64,000 nt of DNA from CAYJFG01 sp051881695. GTDB lineage: Bacteria; Bacillota; Clostridia; Oscillospirales; Acutalibacteraceae. The stretch lies in the NCBI GenBank assembly GCA_051881695.1, contig JBJEQJ010000019.1, forward strand, positions 1 through 64,000, written 5' to 3'. Position numbers and translations under genes: made by a program. Below, piece by piece: positions 43,216-52,338 of the stretch. Each line of letters opens with the position of its first letter. Positions within the stretch are counted from its first letter, which is position 1. The notes below the pieces were generated by a model, which worked only from the letters and a program-made list of their open reading frames with translations, did not search any database and was not told the DNA's origin.

Positions 43216-45123
43216 ATGAAGGACGGATATATTAAGGTTGCAGCGTCATCACCATTAATAAGGGTGGGCGACTGTGCGTATAATGCTGAAAATATAATAA
43301 CAGAAATACAAAAAGCAAACGAAAACGGAGTAAAGCTTATTGTGTTTCCGGAGCTTTCAATAACGGGTTACACCTGTTCTGATTTGTTTATGCACGGAGC
43401 GTTACTTGACGCAGCAGAGGAGGCACTTTTAAATATTGCAAAAAGCACAGAAAAAATTGATTTAATCGCTGTGGTGGGCTTGCCGGTACGCAGCGGCAGT
43501 TCTCTTTATAATTGTGCCGCCGTATTGCAGCAGGGTAAAATTCTCGGTATTGTGCCAAAGAAAAACATACCAAGCTATTCCGAATTTTACGAAATGCGCC
43601 ATTTTACTCCCGGCGTGCAAGTTGTAAAAACGGTTATCGGCGGTGTTGAGTATGAGATTAACCCGAATGTTTTATTTAAATGTGCCGACATTCCCGATTT
43701 TGTTTTAGGTGTGGAAATATGTGAGGATTTATGGGTTCCGTCCTCTCCGTCTGTTGCGCTTGCCGAAAACGGCGCAACGGTTATTGTCAACCTGTCTGCA
43801 AGTGATGAATATATAGGAAAGCCAAAGTACAGAAAAACTCTTGTTCAAATGCAGTCGGCAAAGCTTGTATGCGGCTATATTTTTGCAGACGCAGGCTTTG
43901 GAGAGTCTACAACAGATTTAATATTCTCAGCACATAATTTAATTTACGAAAACGGAACGCTTTTAAGCGAATCAAAACGCTATACTGCCAATACAATTAT
44001 GAGCGAGCTTGACGTTAATAAGCTGACAGGTGAACGTCGCCGAATGACAACATTCCCCCAAAAAAACGACGGCTATAAAGATATATACTTTAGTCTTACT
44101 AAAGCGCAGACAAAGCTTACACGATCTGTTTCAAAAACGCCGTTTGTCCCGTATTCCAAGGCGGAGGTTCAAAACCGCTGTGAAGAAATTTTAACAATGC
44201 AGGCAACGGGACTTGCAGCACGCTTAAAGCATACGGGCATTAAAAGCGCAGTTGTCGGCTTGTCCGGCGGGCTTGATTCTACGCTTGCCCTGATTGTAGC
44301 TGTACACGCATTTAATATGCTGGATATACCGCTTAAAAATATAACGGCAGTAACAATGCCTTGCTTCGGCACAACTAAACGTACAAAAAGCAATGCAGAG
44401 AGCCTTGCACAGGCATACGGTGTTACTTTCCTTGAGGTCGATATAACAGACGCCGTAAATCAGCATTTTAAAGATATTAACCACGACCCGGCTGTTATGG
44501 ACGTTACCTACGAAAATTCACAGGCGAGAGAGCGTACACAGGTTCTTATGGATATAGCAAATAAAAACAATGCGCTTGTTATCGGTACGGGTGATTTGTC
44601 GGAGCTTGCGCTTGGCTGGGCAACGTATAACGGCGACCATATGTCTATGTATGCTGTAAATGCCTCTGTGCCGAAAACGCTGGTAAGGTATTTAACAGAA
44701 TATGAGTCGAAAATTACCGATGACAAGGAGCTGAAGACAGTTCTTCTCGATATTTTAAATACTCCGGTAAGCCCCGAGCTTTTGCCGCCGAAGAACGGCG
44801 AAATATCTCAAAAGACGGAGGAGCTTGTCGGCCCTTACGAGCTGCACGACTTCTTTTTATACTACTTTGTTCGCTTTGGGTTTACGCCGTCAAAAATATA
44901 CCGCCTGGCTAAATATGCCTTTAAAGGCGAGTATGACGACAGTGTAATTAAAAAGTGGCTTACCGTGTTTGTAAAAAGATTTTTCTCACAGCAGTTTAAA
45001 CGCTCCTGCCTGCCGGACGCACCAAAGGTAGGCTCTGTTACGCTTTCTCCAAGGGGAGATTTCAGAATGCCGAGCGATGCAAGCGTAAAAATGTGGCTTA
45101 ATGATTTGCAAAACACCGATTAA
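43216..45123 (+). CDS. nadE: Glutamine-hydrolysing NAD+ synthetase
   Basis: 635 residues, the long bifunctional form. The N-terminal nitrilase-type amidase (about 1-270) releases ammonia from glutamine, with FPELSITGYTC (Glu), KKNIPSYSEFYEMRHF (Lys) and GVEICEDLWVP (Cys). The C-terminal synthetase has the ATP loop SGGLDST at 350-356 and GTGDLSELALGWATYNGDHMSMYAVNASVPKTLV. Makes NAD+ from nicotinate adenine dinucleotide. Monocistronic by appearance. Confidence 0.95.
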   Translation: MKDGYIKVAASSPLIRVGDCAYNAENIITEIQKANENGVKLIVFPELSITGYTCSDLFMHGALLDAAEEALLNIAKSTEKIDLIAVVGLPVRSGSSLYNCAAVLQQGKILGIVPKKNIPSYSEFYEMRHFTPGVQVVKTVIGGVEYEINPNVLFKCADIPDFVLGVEICEDLWVPSSPSVALAENGATVIVNLSASDEYIGKPKYRKTLVQMQSAKLVCGYIFADAGFGESTTDLIFSAHNLIYENGTLLSESKRYTANTIMSELDVNKLTGERRRMTTFPQKNDGYKDIYFSLTKAQTKLTRSVSKTPFVPYSKAEVQNRCEEILTMQATGLAARLKHTGIKSAVVGLSGGLDSTLALIVAVHAFNMLDIPLKNITAVTMPCFGTTKRTKSNAESLAQAYGVTFLEVDITDAVNQHFKDINHDPAVMDVTYENSQARERTQVLMDIANKNNALVIGTGDLSELALGWATYNGDHMSMYAVNASVPKTLVRYLTEYESKITDDKELKTVLLDILNTPVSPELLPPKNGEISQKTEELVGPYELHDFFLYYFVRFGFTPSKIYRLAKYAFKGEYDDSVIKKWLTVFVKRFFSQQFKRSCLPDAPKVGSVTLSPRGDFRMPSDASVKMWLNDLQNTD

Positions 45124-45128
45124 ATTAA

Positions 45129-45157
45129 TAGACAATTCGTATCGTATATTGTATAAT
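45129..45157 (+). promoter_or_regulatory. Sigma-A promoter of the lrp-aminotransferase operon
   Basis: TAGACA at 45129-45134 (5 of 6 matches) and a perfect TATAAT at 45152-45157 with 17 nt spacing. The leader would be about 95 nt. Confidence 0.72.
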
Positions 45158-45259
45158 AAAATCTAAAGACCTTTATGCGGCGTAATGCTGTTATTTTAGA
45201 TTTACGAAAATATATAAGTAGTGTATAGATAAATAATAAAAACAAAAGGAGATTCCGTT

Positions 45260-45742
45260 ATGGATGAATTATTGAAGCTTTTAAGTGAGAATTCAAGCTT
45301 TTCTACAGAACAAATGGCTATGATTTTGAACGAGCCTGCCGACTATATAGACAAGCAGATCAAAACCTATGAGGAAGAGGGCGTTATAAAAGGCTACCGT
45401 GCCATTATAGATTGGGAAAAGGTAAAGCACAGCGAGGTTACTGCGCTTATTGAGCTTAAGGTAACGCCGGAAAAGGAGAGAGGCTTTGACGACATAGCGG
45501 CGACAGTTATGTCCTTTGAAGAGGTAGACAGTGTATATCTTATGGCAGGCGCCTATGATTTGGCAGTATTTGTTAAAGGCTCTACAATACAGGATATTGC
45601 TATGTTCGTTTCCAGAAAGCTGTCAACTATTGAAGCTGTGCAGTCTACAGGAACACATTTTCTTCTCAAAAGATATAAGGACAGCGGTATAGATTTTTAT
45701 GTTGATGACTCTGAGGATGACAAAAGGAGTATGGTACTGTGA
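45260..45742 (+). CDS. Lrp/AsnC family transcriptional regulator
   Basis: 160 residues. An N-terminal winged helix (about 1-55, with SFSTEQMAMILNEPADYIDKQIKTYEEEGVIKGYRAIIDWEKV) is followed by the RAM/AsnC effector domain (about 65-140, with VDSVYLMAGAYDLAVFVKG). These proteins sense amino acids. It overlaps the aminotransferase gene by 4 nt (GTGA), strongly suggesting that it regulates or is co-produced with that enzyme. Confidence 0.92.
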   Translation: MDELLKLLSENSSFSTEQMAMILNEPADYIDKQIKTYEEEGVIKGYRAIIDWEKVKHSEVTALIELKVTPEKERGFDDIAATVMSFEEVDSVYLMAGAYDLAVFVKGSTIQDIAMFVSRKLSTIEAVQSTGTHFLLKRYKDSGIDFYVDDSEDDKRSMVL

Positions 45743-46914
45743 TAAATTACGATGAGCTTCTTAATTCTAAGGTTCAGCAGATAAAGCCGTCCGGAATAAG
45801 AAGATTTTTTGATATAGCAAGCGAGATGGAGCACGTTATTTCGCTTAGCATCGGCGAGCCGGATTTTAAAACGCCCTGGCATATCAGAGAAGCAGGTATT
45901 GAATCGCTCGAAAAAGGAAAAACATGGTATACCCCAAACAAAGGACTTATGCTTCTGCGTGAGGAGATTTCAAATTACTATAAAAGAAGATATAATCTTT
46001 CTTACGACAGCGCACAGGAGGTGCTTGTGACTGTAGGCGGTTCGGAGGCTATTGACCTTTGTATGCGAAGTATTGTTGAGCAGGGCGACGAGGTGCTTAT
46101 TCCTCAGCCCAGCTTTGTGTGTTATGAGCCTTTGGCAGAGCTTGCAGACGCAACGCCTGTTATTATAGAAACAAAGGCAGAAAACAATTTCAGACTTACA
46201 GCTCAGGAGATAGAAAGCCACGTAACGCCTAAAACAAAGCTTTTGGTTTTGCCGTTTCCGAACAATCCCACAGGTGCAGTTATGCGCAGAGAGCATCTTG
46301 AAGAAATTGCAAAGGTGATTATAAAGCATAACCTGGTGGTTTTGTCGGACGAAATATACAGCGAGCTTACATACGGCGGAGAACGCCATGTTTCCATTGC
46401 TGAAATAGACGGCATGAAAGAACGCACCATAGTTGTAAACGGCTTTTCAAAGTCATACGCCATGACAGGCTGGCGTTTGGGTTATGCAATGGGACCAAAG
46501 GAATTTATCAGCCAGATGACAAAGCTGCACCAGTTTGCGATAATGAGCGCACCAACAACGGCGCAGTACGCCGCAATTGAAGCGCTTAAAAACGGCGACC
46601 AGGATATTGAAAATATGAAAAAGCAGTATGATGCAAGACGACGTTTAGTAGTAGGAAGCTTTGATAAAATGGGACTTACCTGCTTTGAGCCTCACGGTGC
46701 ATTTTATGCCTTCCCGTGTATTAAGAGCACAGGTATGACATCAGAGGAATTTTGTTTAAAGCTTATAAACCAAAAACACGTTGCCATTGTACCCGGCACT
46801 GCATTTGGTGCTTGCGGCGAGGGATATGTCAGGGTATCTTACGCTTCTTCAATGAATAATATTGCAGAAGCGTTAAGACGCATAGAAGAATTCTTAAACG
46901 AGAATTTGGGGTAA
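45739..46914 (+). CDS. PLP-dependent aminotransferase, class I/II
   Basis: 391 residues, fold type I. ISLSIGEPDFKTPWHIREAG is the N-terminal signature of the AspC-like Igamma group. NNPTGAVM, SDEIYSELTYGG and NGFSKSYAMTGWRLGYAMGP with PLP Lys238 are all present, and the closing VRVSYASSM holds the carboxylate Arg. Likely transaminates aspartate, aromatic or branched amino acids; the substrate cannot be fixed. The GTG start is 9 nt after AAAGGAGT (45723-45730) and overlaps the Lrp stop. The 3' end runs directly into a 109-bp tandem repeat. Confidence 0.9.
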   Translation: MINYDELLNSKVQQIKPSGIRRFFDIASEMEHVISLSIGEPDFKTPWHIREAGIESLEKGKTWYTPNKGLMLLREEISNYYKRRYNLSYDSAQEVLVTVGGSEAIDLCMRSIVEQGDEVLIPQPSFVCYEPLAELADATPVIIETKAENNFRLTAQEIESHVTPKTKLLVLPFPNNPTGAVMRREHLEEIAKVIIKHNLVVLSDEIYSELTYGGERHVSIAEIDGMKERTIVVNGFSKSYAMTGWRLGYAMGPKEFISQMTKLHQFAIMSAPTTAQYAAIEALKNGDQDIENMKKQYDARRRLVVGSFDKMGLTCFEPHGAFYAFPCIKSTGMTSEEFCLKLINQKHVAIVPGTAFGACGEGYVRVSYASSMNNIAEALRRIEEFLNENLG

Positions 46915-47150
46915 TAGCACGCACATCTCAGCTTTTTGTCATCCGCTCGCATACAAAAGTATTGCTCGGGCTTCCAAAAAACCAACCTGTACGCACTCTT
47001 ACCCAAATTCACAAAAGAGGTAATAGCATGCACATCTCGGCTTTTTGTCATCCGCTCGCATACAAAAGTATTGCTCGGGCTTCCAAAAAACCAACCTGTA
47101 CGCACTCTTACCTAAATTCATAAAAGAGGTAATAGCACGCACATCTTGCC
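46911..47150. repeat. 109-bp tandem repeat, two full copies and a partial third
   Basis: GTAATAGCA starts copies at 46911, 47020 and 47129, an exact 109-bp period. Copies one and two are nearly identical (differences such as GCACGC/GCATGC and TCAGC/TCGGC); the third is cut after about 20 bp. Copy one overlaps the aminotransferase stop codon. AATTTGGGGTAA (46902-46914 region) is complementary to TTACCCAAATTC about 100 nt later, so each unit can form a long stem. No sensible protein is encoded. It looks like an amplified intergenic repeat. Confidence 0.85.
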
Positions 47151-47309
47151 TTTTAAAAAGTCCCCCTTGTCAAGTGGAAGACTTGCCCGGCGGAAAAGTT
47201 GAGCGTGCAGTTCTAAGCTAATTACGGCAAGATAAAAATGTGATAGAATGAACAGGCTAAGCTTAGTGAAGATTATAATCGTCAAAGCTTATTTAAGGGG
47301 GTAACACAT
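47151..47309 (+). other. Upstream region of ispE
   Basis: The remainder of the 395-bp gap between the aminotransferase and ispE, after the repeat. Apart from the ispE promoter I see nothing in it. Confidence 0.5.
47222..47249 (+). promoter_or_regulatory. Candidate promoter of ispE
   Basis: TTACGG at 47222-47227, 16 nt, then TAGAAT at 47244-47249 preceded by TGA as an extended -10. Confidence 0.5.
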
Positions 47310-48185
47310 ATGAAAACAAAGGTTTCAGCACCGGCAAAAATCAATCTTACCCTTGATATAACAGGCAAGAGAGAGGACGGCTACCATTATGTAGATATGA
47401 TAATGCAGTCTGTTTCACTTTACGACGAGGTTACCGTTGAGCTTACTGATGGCGGCGGAGAAATCAGCCTTTCCTGTAATAAGCCGGATATACCCTGCAA
47501 CAGCAAAAATACGGCATACAAGGCGGCTGAGCTTTTCTTAAATGAACTTAAAGCTTCTTATAATGTTAAAATTGATATTTGCAAATGCATACCGTCGCAG
47601 GCAGGGCTTGCAGGCGGAAGCACAGACGGTGCGGCGGTGCTTTTTGCATTAAATTATCTGCTTGGCTCTCCTTTAGAACAAAGTAAGCTTCTGACCCTTT
47701 GTTCGCAAATAGGCGCAGATGTTCCGTTTTGTCTGCTCGGCGGTACAGCCCTTGCAACGGGAATAGGCACTGACCTTAAAAAAACCGAAGATATGCCTCA
47801 GTGCTTTATTGTTATTGTAAAGCCGCCTGTAAATGTTTCTACTAAGCTTGCGTATGAGAGGTCAGACGCAAGAGGATATTCGGGTAAAATACACAGCACA
47901 GATGTTTTAACGCATATCCGCAGTAACAGCATAAGCGGTGTTGCGTTGGGACTTTATAATGAATTTGAAAATGTTTTAGAGCTTAACGAGATTGAGTACA
48001 TAAAAGAAAAAATGTGCAAAAACGGCGCGCTTGGAGCTTCTATGAGTGGAAGCGGCTCCGCTGTTTTCGGTATTTATGACAGTGAGCAGGCGGCGCTTGG
48101 CTGTGCAGATATTCTTAAAAAAGAGTATAATGAAGTTTTTGTTGCTAATCCTGTAAAGCACGGTTGTAAAATAATTAATGAATAA
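47310..48185 (+). CDS. ispE: 4-diphosphocytidyl-2-C-methyl-D-erythritol kinase
   Basis: 291 residues, GHMP kinase. Fourth step of the MEP (non-mevalonate) isoprenoid pathway. SAPAKINLTLDITGKREDGYHYVDMIMQSVSLYDEV is the diagnostic N-terminus, PSQAGLAGGSTDGAAVLFALN the ATP loop, and GASMSGSGSAVFGIYD the third motif. It lies 56 nt before spoIIR, a neighbourhood seen in other Clostridia. A GGGGGT-type site precedes the ATG. Confidence 0.95.
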   Translation: MKTKVSAPAKINLTLDITGKREDGYHYVDMIMQSVSLYDEVTVELTDGGGEISLSCNKPDIPCNSKNTAYKAAELFLNELKASYNVKIDICKCIPSQAGLAGGSTDGAAVLFALNYLLGSPLEQSKLLTLCSQIGADVPFCLLGGTALATGIGTDLKKTEDMPQCFIVIVKPPVNVSTKLAYERSDARGYSGKIHSTDVLTHIRSNSISGVALGLYNEFENVLELNEIEYIKEKMCKNGALGASMSGSGSAVFGIYDSEQAALGCADILKKEYNEVFVANPVKHGCKIINE

Positions 48186-48240
48186 TTTAATAAAAGCTGT
48201 CCATAATCAGGTTACAAAAACTTGAAAGGGCAGTATTTTT

Positions 48241-48840
48241 ATGAAGAATTTTACCAAGACAGCCGTTATAACGATTTTATTGTCGCTTATTTTTTCATCT
48301 CTATACTTTTCAGCAGAGTGTAAGGAAATTTCAAACAATGTATTCAGACTGCACATTATTGCAAATTCTGACTCTGACGAGGACCAAAGCCTGAAGCTAA
48401 AGCTCAGGGACTATATTCTAAAGCAGAGTGAGAATATTTTTAAAAATGCAAAAACAAAGGAAGAGTCAATAAATGCAGCGCAAAAACAGCTTTCAGATAT
48501 TGAAGCTCTGGCGCAAAAATTCGTTTATGACTGTGGATACAGCTACAGTGTCAAAGCGGAAATAAAAAATATGTATTTTAATACCCGTATATATGATAAT
48601 TTTGCTATGCCAGCAGGAAGCTATGACGCACTTAGAATTACTATAGGCAGGGGCGAGGGCAAAAACTGGTGGTGTGTTATGTACCCTCCCGTTTGTCTGC
48701 CGTCTGCCTGCGACAGCAGGGAGCTTGAAGCTGTGCTTGATGATAAACAGCTTGATATTGTAGAAAACGAGCCGAAATATGAAATAAAATTCAAAATAGT
48801 TGAAATTTTCGAGGCAGTGCAGGATTTTTTTAAAAAATGA
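48241..48840 (+). CDS. spoIIR: Stage II sporulation protein R
   Basis: 199 residues. An N-terminal signal peptide or anchor (about 6-25) is followed by the conserved SpoIIR domain: NVFRLHIIANSDSDEDQSLKLKLRDYILKQ and MPAGSYDALRITIGRGEGKNWWCVMYPPVC. SpoIIR is made in the forespore and activates the SpoIIGA protease across the septum, allowing sigma-E activation in the mother cell. A forespore (sigma-F) promoter was not identified. Its presence indicates a spore-forming lineage. Confidence 0.93.
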   Translation: MKNFTKTAVITILLSLIFSSLYFSAECKEISNNVFRLHIIANSDSDEDQSLKLKLRDYILKQSENIFKNAKTKEESINAAQKQLSDIEALAQKFVYDCGYSYSVKAEIKNMYFNTRIYDNFAMPAGSYDALRITIGRGEGKNWWCVMYPPVCLPSACDSRELEAVLDDKQLDIVENEPKYEIKFKIVEIFEAVQDFFKK

Positions 48841-48920
48841 GTACTTTAAATGACACAGTAAAAATATTATAATTAATTTATCAAGCAGCTTTGTACTCTG
48901 AAAGGAGTTGTATTTTAATT

Positions 48921-51900
48921 ATGCTTCAATTTATTATCGGCAGAAGCGGATGCGGAAAAACGCATTATATTACAAATAGTATCAGCCGCAAGGTGGAAAG
49001 CGGACACAGAAAAATTATTTACCTTGTGCCGGAACAGCAGTCCTTTGCAACGGAAAAAGCAATGCTTAATATTCTCGGCGCTGTAAAGGCGCAGCATGTA
49101 AACGTGCTTACATTCTCAAGGCTTTCTGACTACGTGTTCAGAACAATCGGCGGAAACACTGCAAACGCTGTTGACGAGGGCGTTAAGAATATTATTATGA
49201 GCCTTGCAATAGAGCAATGCAAAGACGAGCTTACGCTTTACAGAGGACAGGTTAACAAGCCTGAGATAATAGGTCTTATGCTGGCGGCAGTTAAGGAGTT
49301 TAAAATGTGCGCCGTTTCAACCAATCAATTGCGGGAAGCCTCTAAAAGTATTTCCGATGAAAACTTTAAGCAAAAAATAATCGAGATTGCACTTATTACA
49401 GATGTATACAATGCACTTTTAAATAAAAGCTATACAGACCCTCTTGACAGTCTTACCAAGCTTAAGGAAACACTGGAGAAAAATAATATTTTTTCTGAGT
49501 TCGATATATACATAGACGGCTTTAACGGCTTTACCGTACAGGAGCAAAATGTGCTTGAGCAGCTTATGCTTCAGGCAGATAATATGTATGTTGCCTTAAG
49601 CGGTGACGAGGCTGAGTTTTCATCGGGAAGTACGCTGTTTTATGCAAGCAAAAGAACAACAAGACAGCTTACAAAAACGGCAAAAAACAGAGCAGTACCG
49701 ATTGCCGACCCTGTTTATTTAAATGTTCAGCACCGCTATGATAATATCGAGCTTAAATCCCTTGAGGAAAGCTTTTTTAGGCAGTGTGCGCTCTCTGACC
49801 GGGATGAAGTAAATTATATAAAAATTTTTGAATGTAAAAACATATATGAAGAAGCATCTGCTGTTGCGTGTGAAATAAAGCGCCTTACTATGGAGTGCGG
49901 ATATTCCTACAAGGATATAGCCGTAGTCTGCCGCAGTCTGGATAATTACAAAGGAATACTCAATACTGTATTTGATAAGCTTGAAATAGCTTATTTTATG
50001 GACGCGTCAAAGGAAATAACGCAGGAGCCTCTTGTCGTATTTGCTTTGTCAGCCTTAGAAGCGGTTATATCTTCATTTTCAACAGACAGTATTTTAAAGC
50101 TGCTCAAGTGCGGGTTATGCGGATTTTCCGCTGAGGATATTGCTCAGCTTGAAAATTATGTATTTATCTGGAGCATATCGGGCAAACGCTGGCTTTCGCC
50201 CTTTACGGCAAATCCTAAAGGCTATGCAGACGAGATGACGCCGTCCGATACCTTGCTGCTTGAAAAGCTTGAAAAAATGCGAAAGGAAATCATTACTCCG
50301 CTTGTAAAATTCAGGGAAAATATAACCGATGCAAACGGACTTGAAATATCTAAGGCGCTTTTTCTTCTGACAGAAAAATTTAATGTTCCGGGTAATTTAA
50401 AAGAAATATCACAGCGATTTGAAGAATACGGCGAGCTAAACCTGGCAGCAGAGCAGGAAAGAATCTGGAATGTGTTTATTGAAGCTCTTGACCAAATGGC
50501 GGCAGTGCTTAAGGATACATATGTAACACCTAAAAGATATTCCGAGCTTTTTAAGCTTGTAATAGGCTGTGCAGATATATTCAGTATCCCAAGCAGTCTT
50601 GACGAGGTAACTATAGGAACTGCCGACAGAATACGCTTTGACAAGCCTAAGGCGGTTTTTGTTATAGGTGCAAACGAAGGTGAATTTCCAAATCCGCCTG
50701 CTTCAAACGGAATATTCTCAGACTCGGAGCAAAAGCTGCTTTTGTCGCTTAATCTTCCGCTTTACGACAGTGCAGAGGAGCTTGCAATGCAGGAGGACTT
50801 TCTCTGTTACTTTGCAGCGTCTGCACCCAGTGAGAGACTATATGTATCATATTACAAAGAAAGCTTAAAGGGTGAGGCGATTTCTCCGTCTGTAATAGTA
50901 AGAGAAATTTTAAGACTTAAAAGAGGTATTGCAGTGACAAAGCCCGAAAATATTTATTGGGCAGATAACCTTTGGTCACCGCAGCAGGCGTTTGAACAAA
51001 CAGCAAGATATATTACCTGTGATAAAAATGCGACGGAATTATATGAAAAATATTTTAAGAACATACCGGATATTAACAGCAAATTCAACACGATTAAACG
51101 CTTTATTTCAAATGAGCCGTTTAGAATAACAGATAAGGAAATATCAAAAAAGCTTTTCGGTGCGGAGCAGATGACTCTTTCAGCTTCACAGGTTGAGAAA
51201 TATTATCTGTGCCGTTTCCAGTATTTTTGCAGATACGGTATGAGCGTTAAAGAAAGAAAAAAAGCAGAGGTGGACTCCGCCGAATACGGAAGCCTTATAC
51301 ACCATATATTGGAAATAATACTTCAAAACCATAGTGTAGATGAGCTTGCTGCTTATGATGACAACGAAATTCAGGATATGTTGTCCGATATTCTGGATAA
51401 TTATCTTGCTGTTCATTTCGGCGGCAAAGAGGATAAAAGCAAGCGATACCTTTATATGCTGCAAAGAATGAAAAATTCTTCACTGGAGCTTGTCAAGCAC
51501 ATAATAAAGGAGCTTTCGCAGTCTGAATTTACTCCGGTTGATTTTGAGCTGTCCATTAATACGGACGGCGATGTTTCCCCGTACAGCGTAACGTCAAAAA
51601 ACGGTACTAATGTACTGATTCACGGATATGTTGACAGAGTTGATATTTTAAAAAAAGAGAATAAAGCATACATAAGGGTTGTTGACTACAAAACAGGCAA
51701 CAAAAAGTTTGTTTTGTCGGATATTTTGTTCGGACTTAATCTGCAGATGCTTATTTACCTTTATGCAATAAAAAGGGATAAATACAAACGCTACGGCGAA
51801 AACGTAGAGCCTGCCGGCGTGCTTTATATGCCGTCTGCGGCAAGTGCGGTAAATGCGAAAAAAACAGATACCGAAGAAGAGATAAATCAAAAAAAAGAAA

Positions 51901-52337
51901 GCTCGTTTAAAATGAACGGACTTATCATTGACGATATTGAAATAATAAAGGCAATGGAAAAAGAGGGTAGAGGAGTGTATATTCCTGTCAGTTTAAAGCA
52001 GGAGAAAAGACCGAAGCCTAAAAAGGGCGAGGAAGCATCGCCTGAGGAGCCAAAGCTAATTATTGATAAGGGCGCAGAATACTTAGTTGATAAGAAAAAA
52101 ATGGAGAAGATTTTTTCAACTATTGACCGTCTTATTACAGATATGGCAGACAGTCTGACAGACGGTGTAATATCGGCAGTACCTGCAAAGGGAACATACG
52201 ACGCCTGTAAATGGTGTCCTTACAAGTCTGTCTGCGGGTTTGCACACGGTATGTATGAAAATGTTATATCGGTAATTAAAGACCCGTTTAAAACAGATGA
52301 AAATAATGATGCTGATAATGAGAAGGGAGGGGAATAA
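48921..52337 (+). CDS. addB: AddAB helicase-nuclease, subunit B
   Basis: 1138 residues from ATG 48921. An N-terminal helicase-like fold has a Walker A GRSGCGKT at 7-14. The C-terminal RecB-type nuclease carries GSLIHHILE, VDRVDIL and VVDYKTG. Four cysteines, at about 764 and 1096, 1099 and 1105 (ACKWCPYKSVC), form the Fe-S cluster that locks the nuclease. With AddA it resects double-strand breaks and loads recombinase at Chi-like sites. AAAGGAG is 13 nt upstream. addA begins 1 nt after its stop. Confidence 0.95.
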   Translation: MLQFIIGRSGCGKTHYITNSISRKVESGHRKIIYLVPEQQSFATEKAMLNILGAVKAQHVNVLTFSRLSDYVFRTIGGNTANAVDEGVKNIIMSLAIEQCKDELTLYRGQVNKPEIIGLMLAAVKEFKMCAVSTNQLREASKSISDENFKQKIIEIALITDVYNALLNKSYTDPLDSLTKLKETLEKNNIFSEFDIYIDGFNGFTVQEQNVLEQLMLQADNMYVALSGDEAEFSSGSTLFYASKRTTRQLTKTAKNRAVPIADPVYLNVQHRYDNIELKSLEESFFRQCALSDRDEVNYIKIFECKNIYEEASAVACEIKRLTMECGYSYKDIAVVCRSLDNYKGILNTVFDKLEIAYFMDASKEITQEPLVVFALSALEAVISSFSTDSILKLLKCGLCGFSAEDIAQLENYVFIWSISGKRWLSPFTANPKGYADEMTPSDTLLLEKLEKMRKEIITPLVKFRENITDANGLEISKALFLLTEKFNVPGNLKEISQRFEEYGELNLAAEQERIWNVFIEALDQMAAVLKDTYVTPKRYSELFKLVIGCADIFSIPSSLDEVTIGTADRIRFDKPKAVFVIGANEGEFPNPPASNGIFSDSEQKLLLSLNLPLYDSAEELAMQEDFLCYFAASAPSERLYVSYYKESLKGEAISPSVIVREILRLKRGIAVTKPENIYWADNLWSPQQAFEQTARYITCDKNATELYEKYFKNIPDINSKFNTIKRFISNEPFRITDKEISKKLFGAEQMTLSASQVEKYYLCRFQYFCRYGMSVKERKKAEVDSAEYGSLIHHILEIILQNHSVDELAAYDDNEIQDMLSDILDNYLAVHFGGKEDKSKRYLYMLQRMKNSSLELVKHIIKELSQSEFTPVDFELSINTDGDVSPYSVTSKNGTNVLIHGYVDRVDILKKENKAYIRVVDYKTGNKKFVLSDILFGLNLQMLIYLYAIKRDKYKRYGENVEPAGVLYMPSAASAVNAKKTDTEEEINQKKESSFKMNGLIIDDIEIIKAMEKEGRGVYIPVSLKQEKRPKPKKGEEASPEEPKLIIDKGAEYLVDKKKMEKIFSTIDRLITDMADSLTDGVISAVPAKGTYDACKWCPYKSVCGFAHGMYENVISVIKDPFKTDENNDADNEKGGE

Positions 52338-52338
52338 T

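Noticed and set aside
46839..47105. 88-codon minus-strand ORF over the tandem repeat
   Set aside because: It overlaps the aminotransferase 3' end and simply translates the 109-bp repeat twice; no ribosome site.
46911..47150. CRISPR array
   Set aside because: Period is 109 bp with no short repeat/variable spacer structure and no cas genes nearby.
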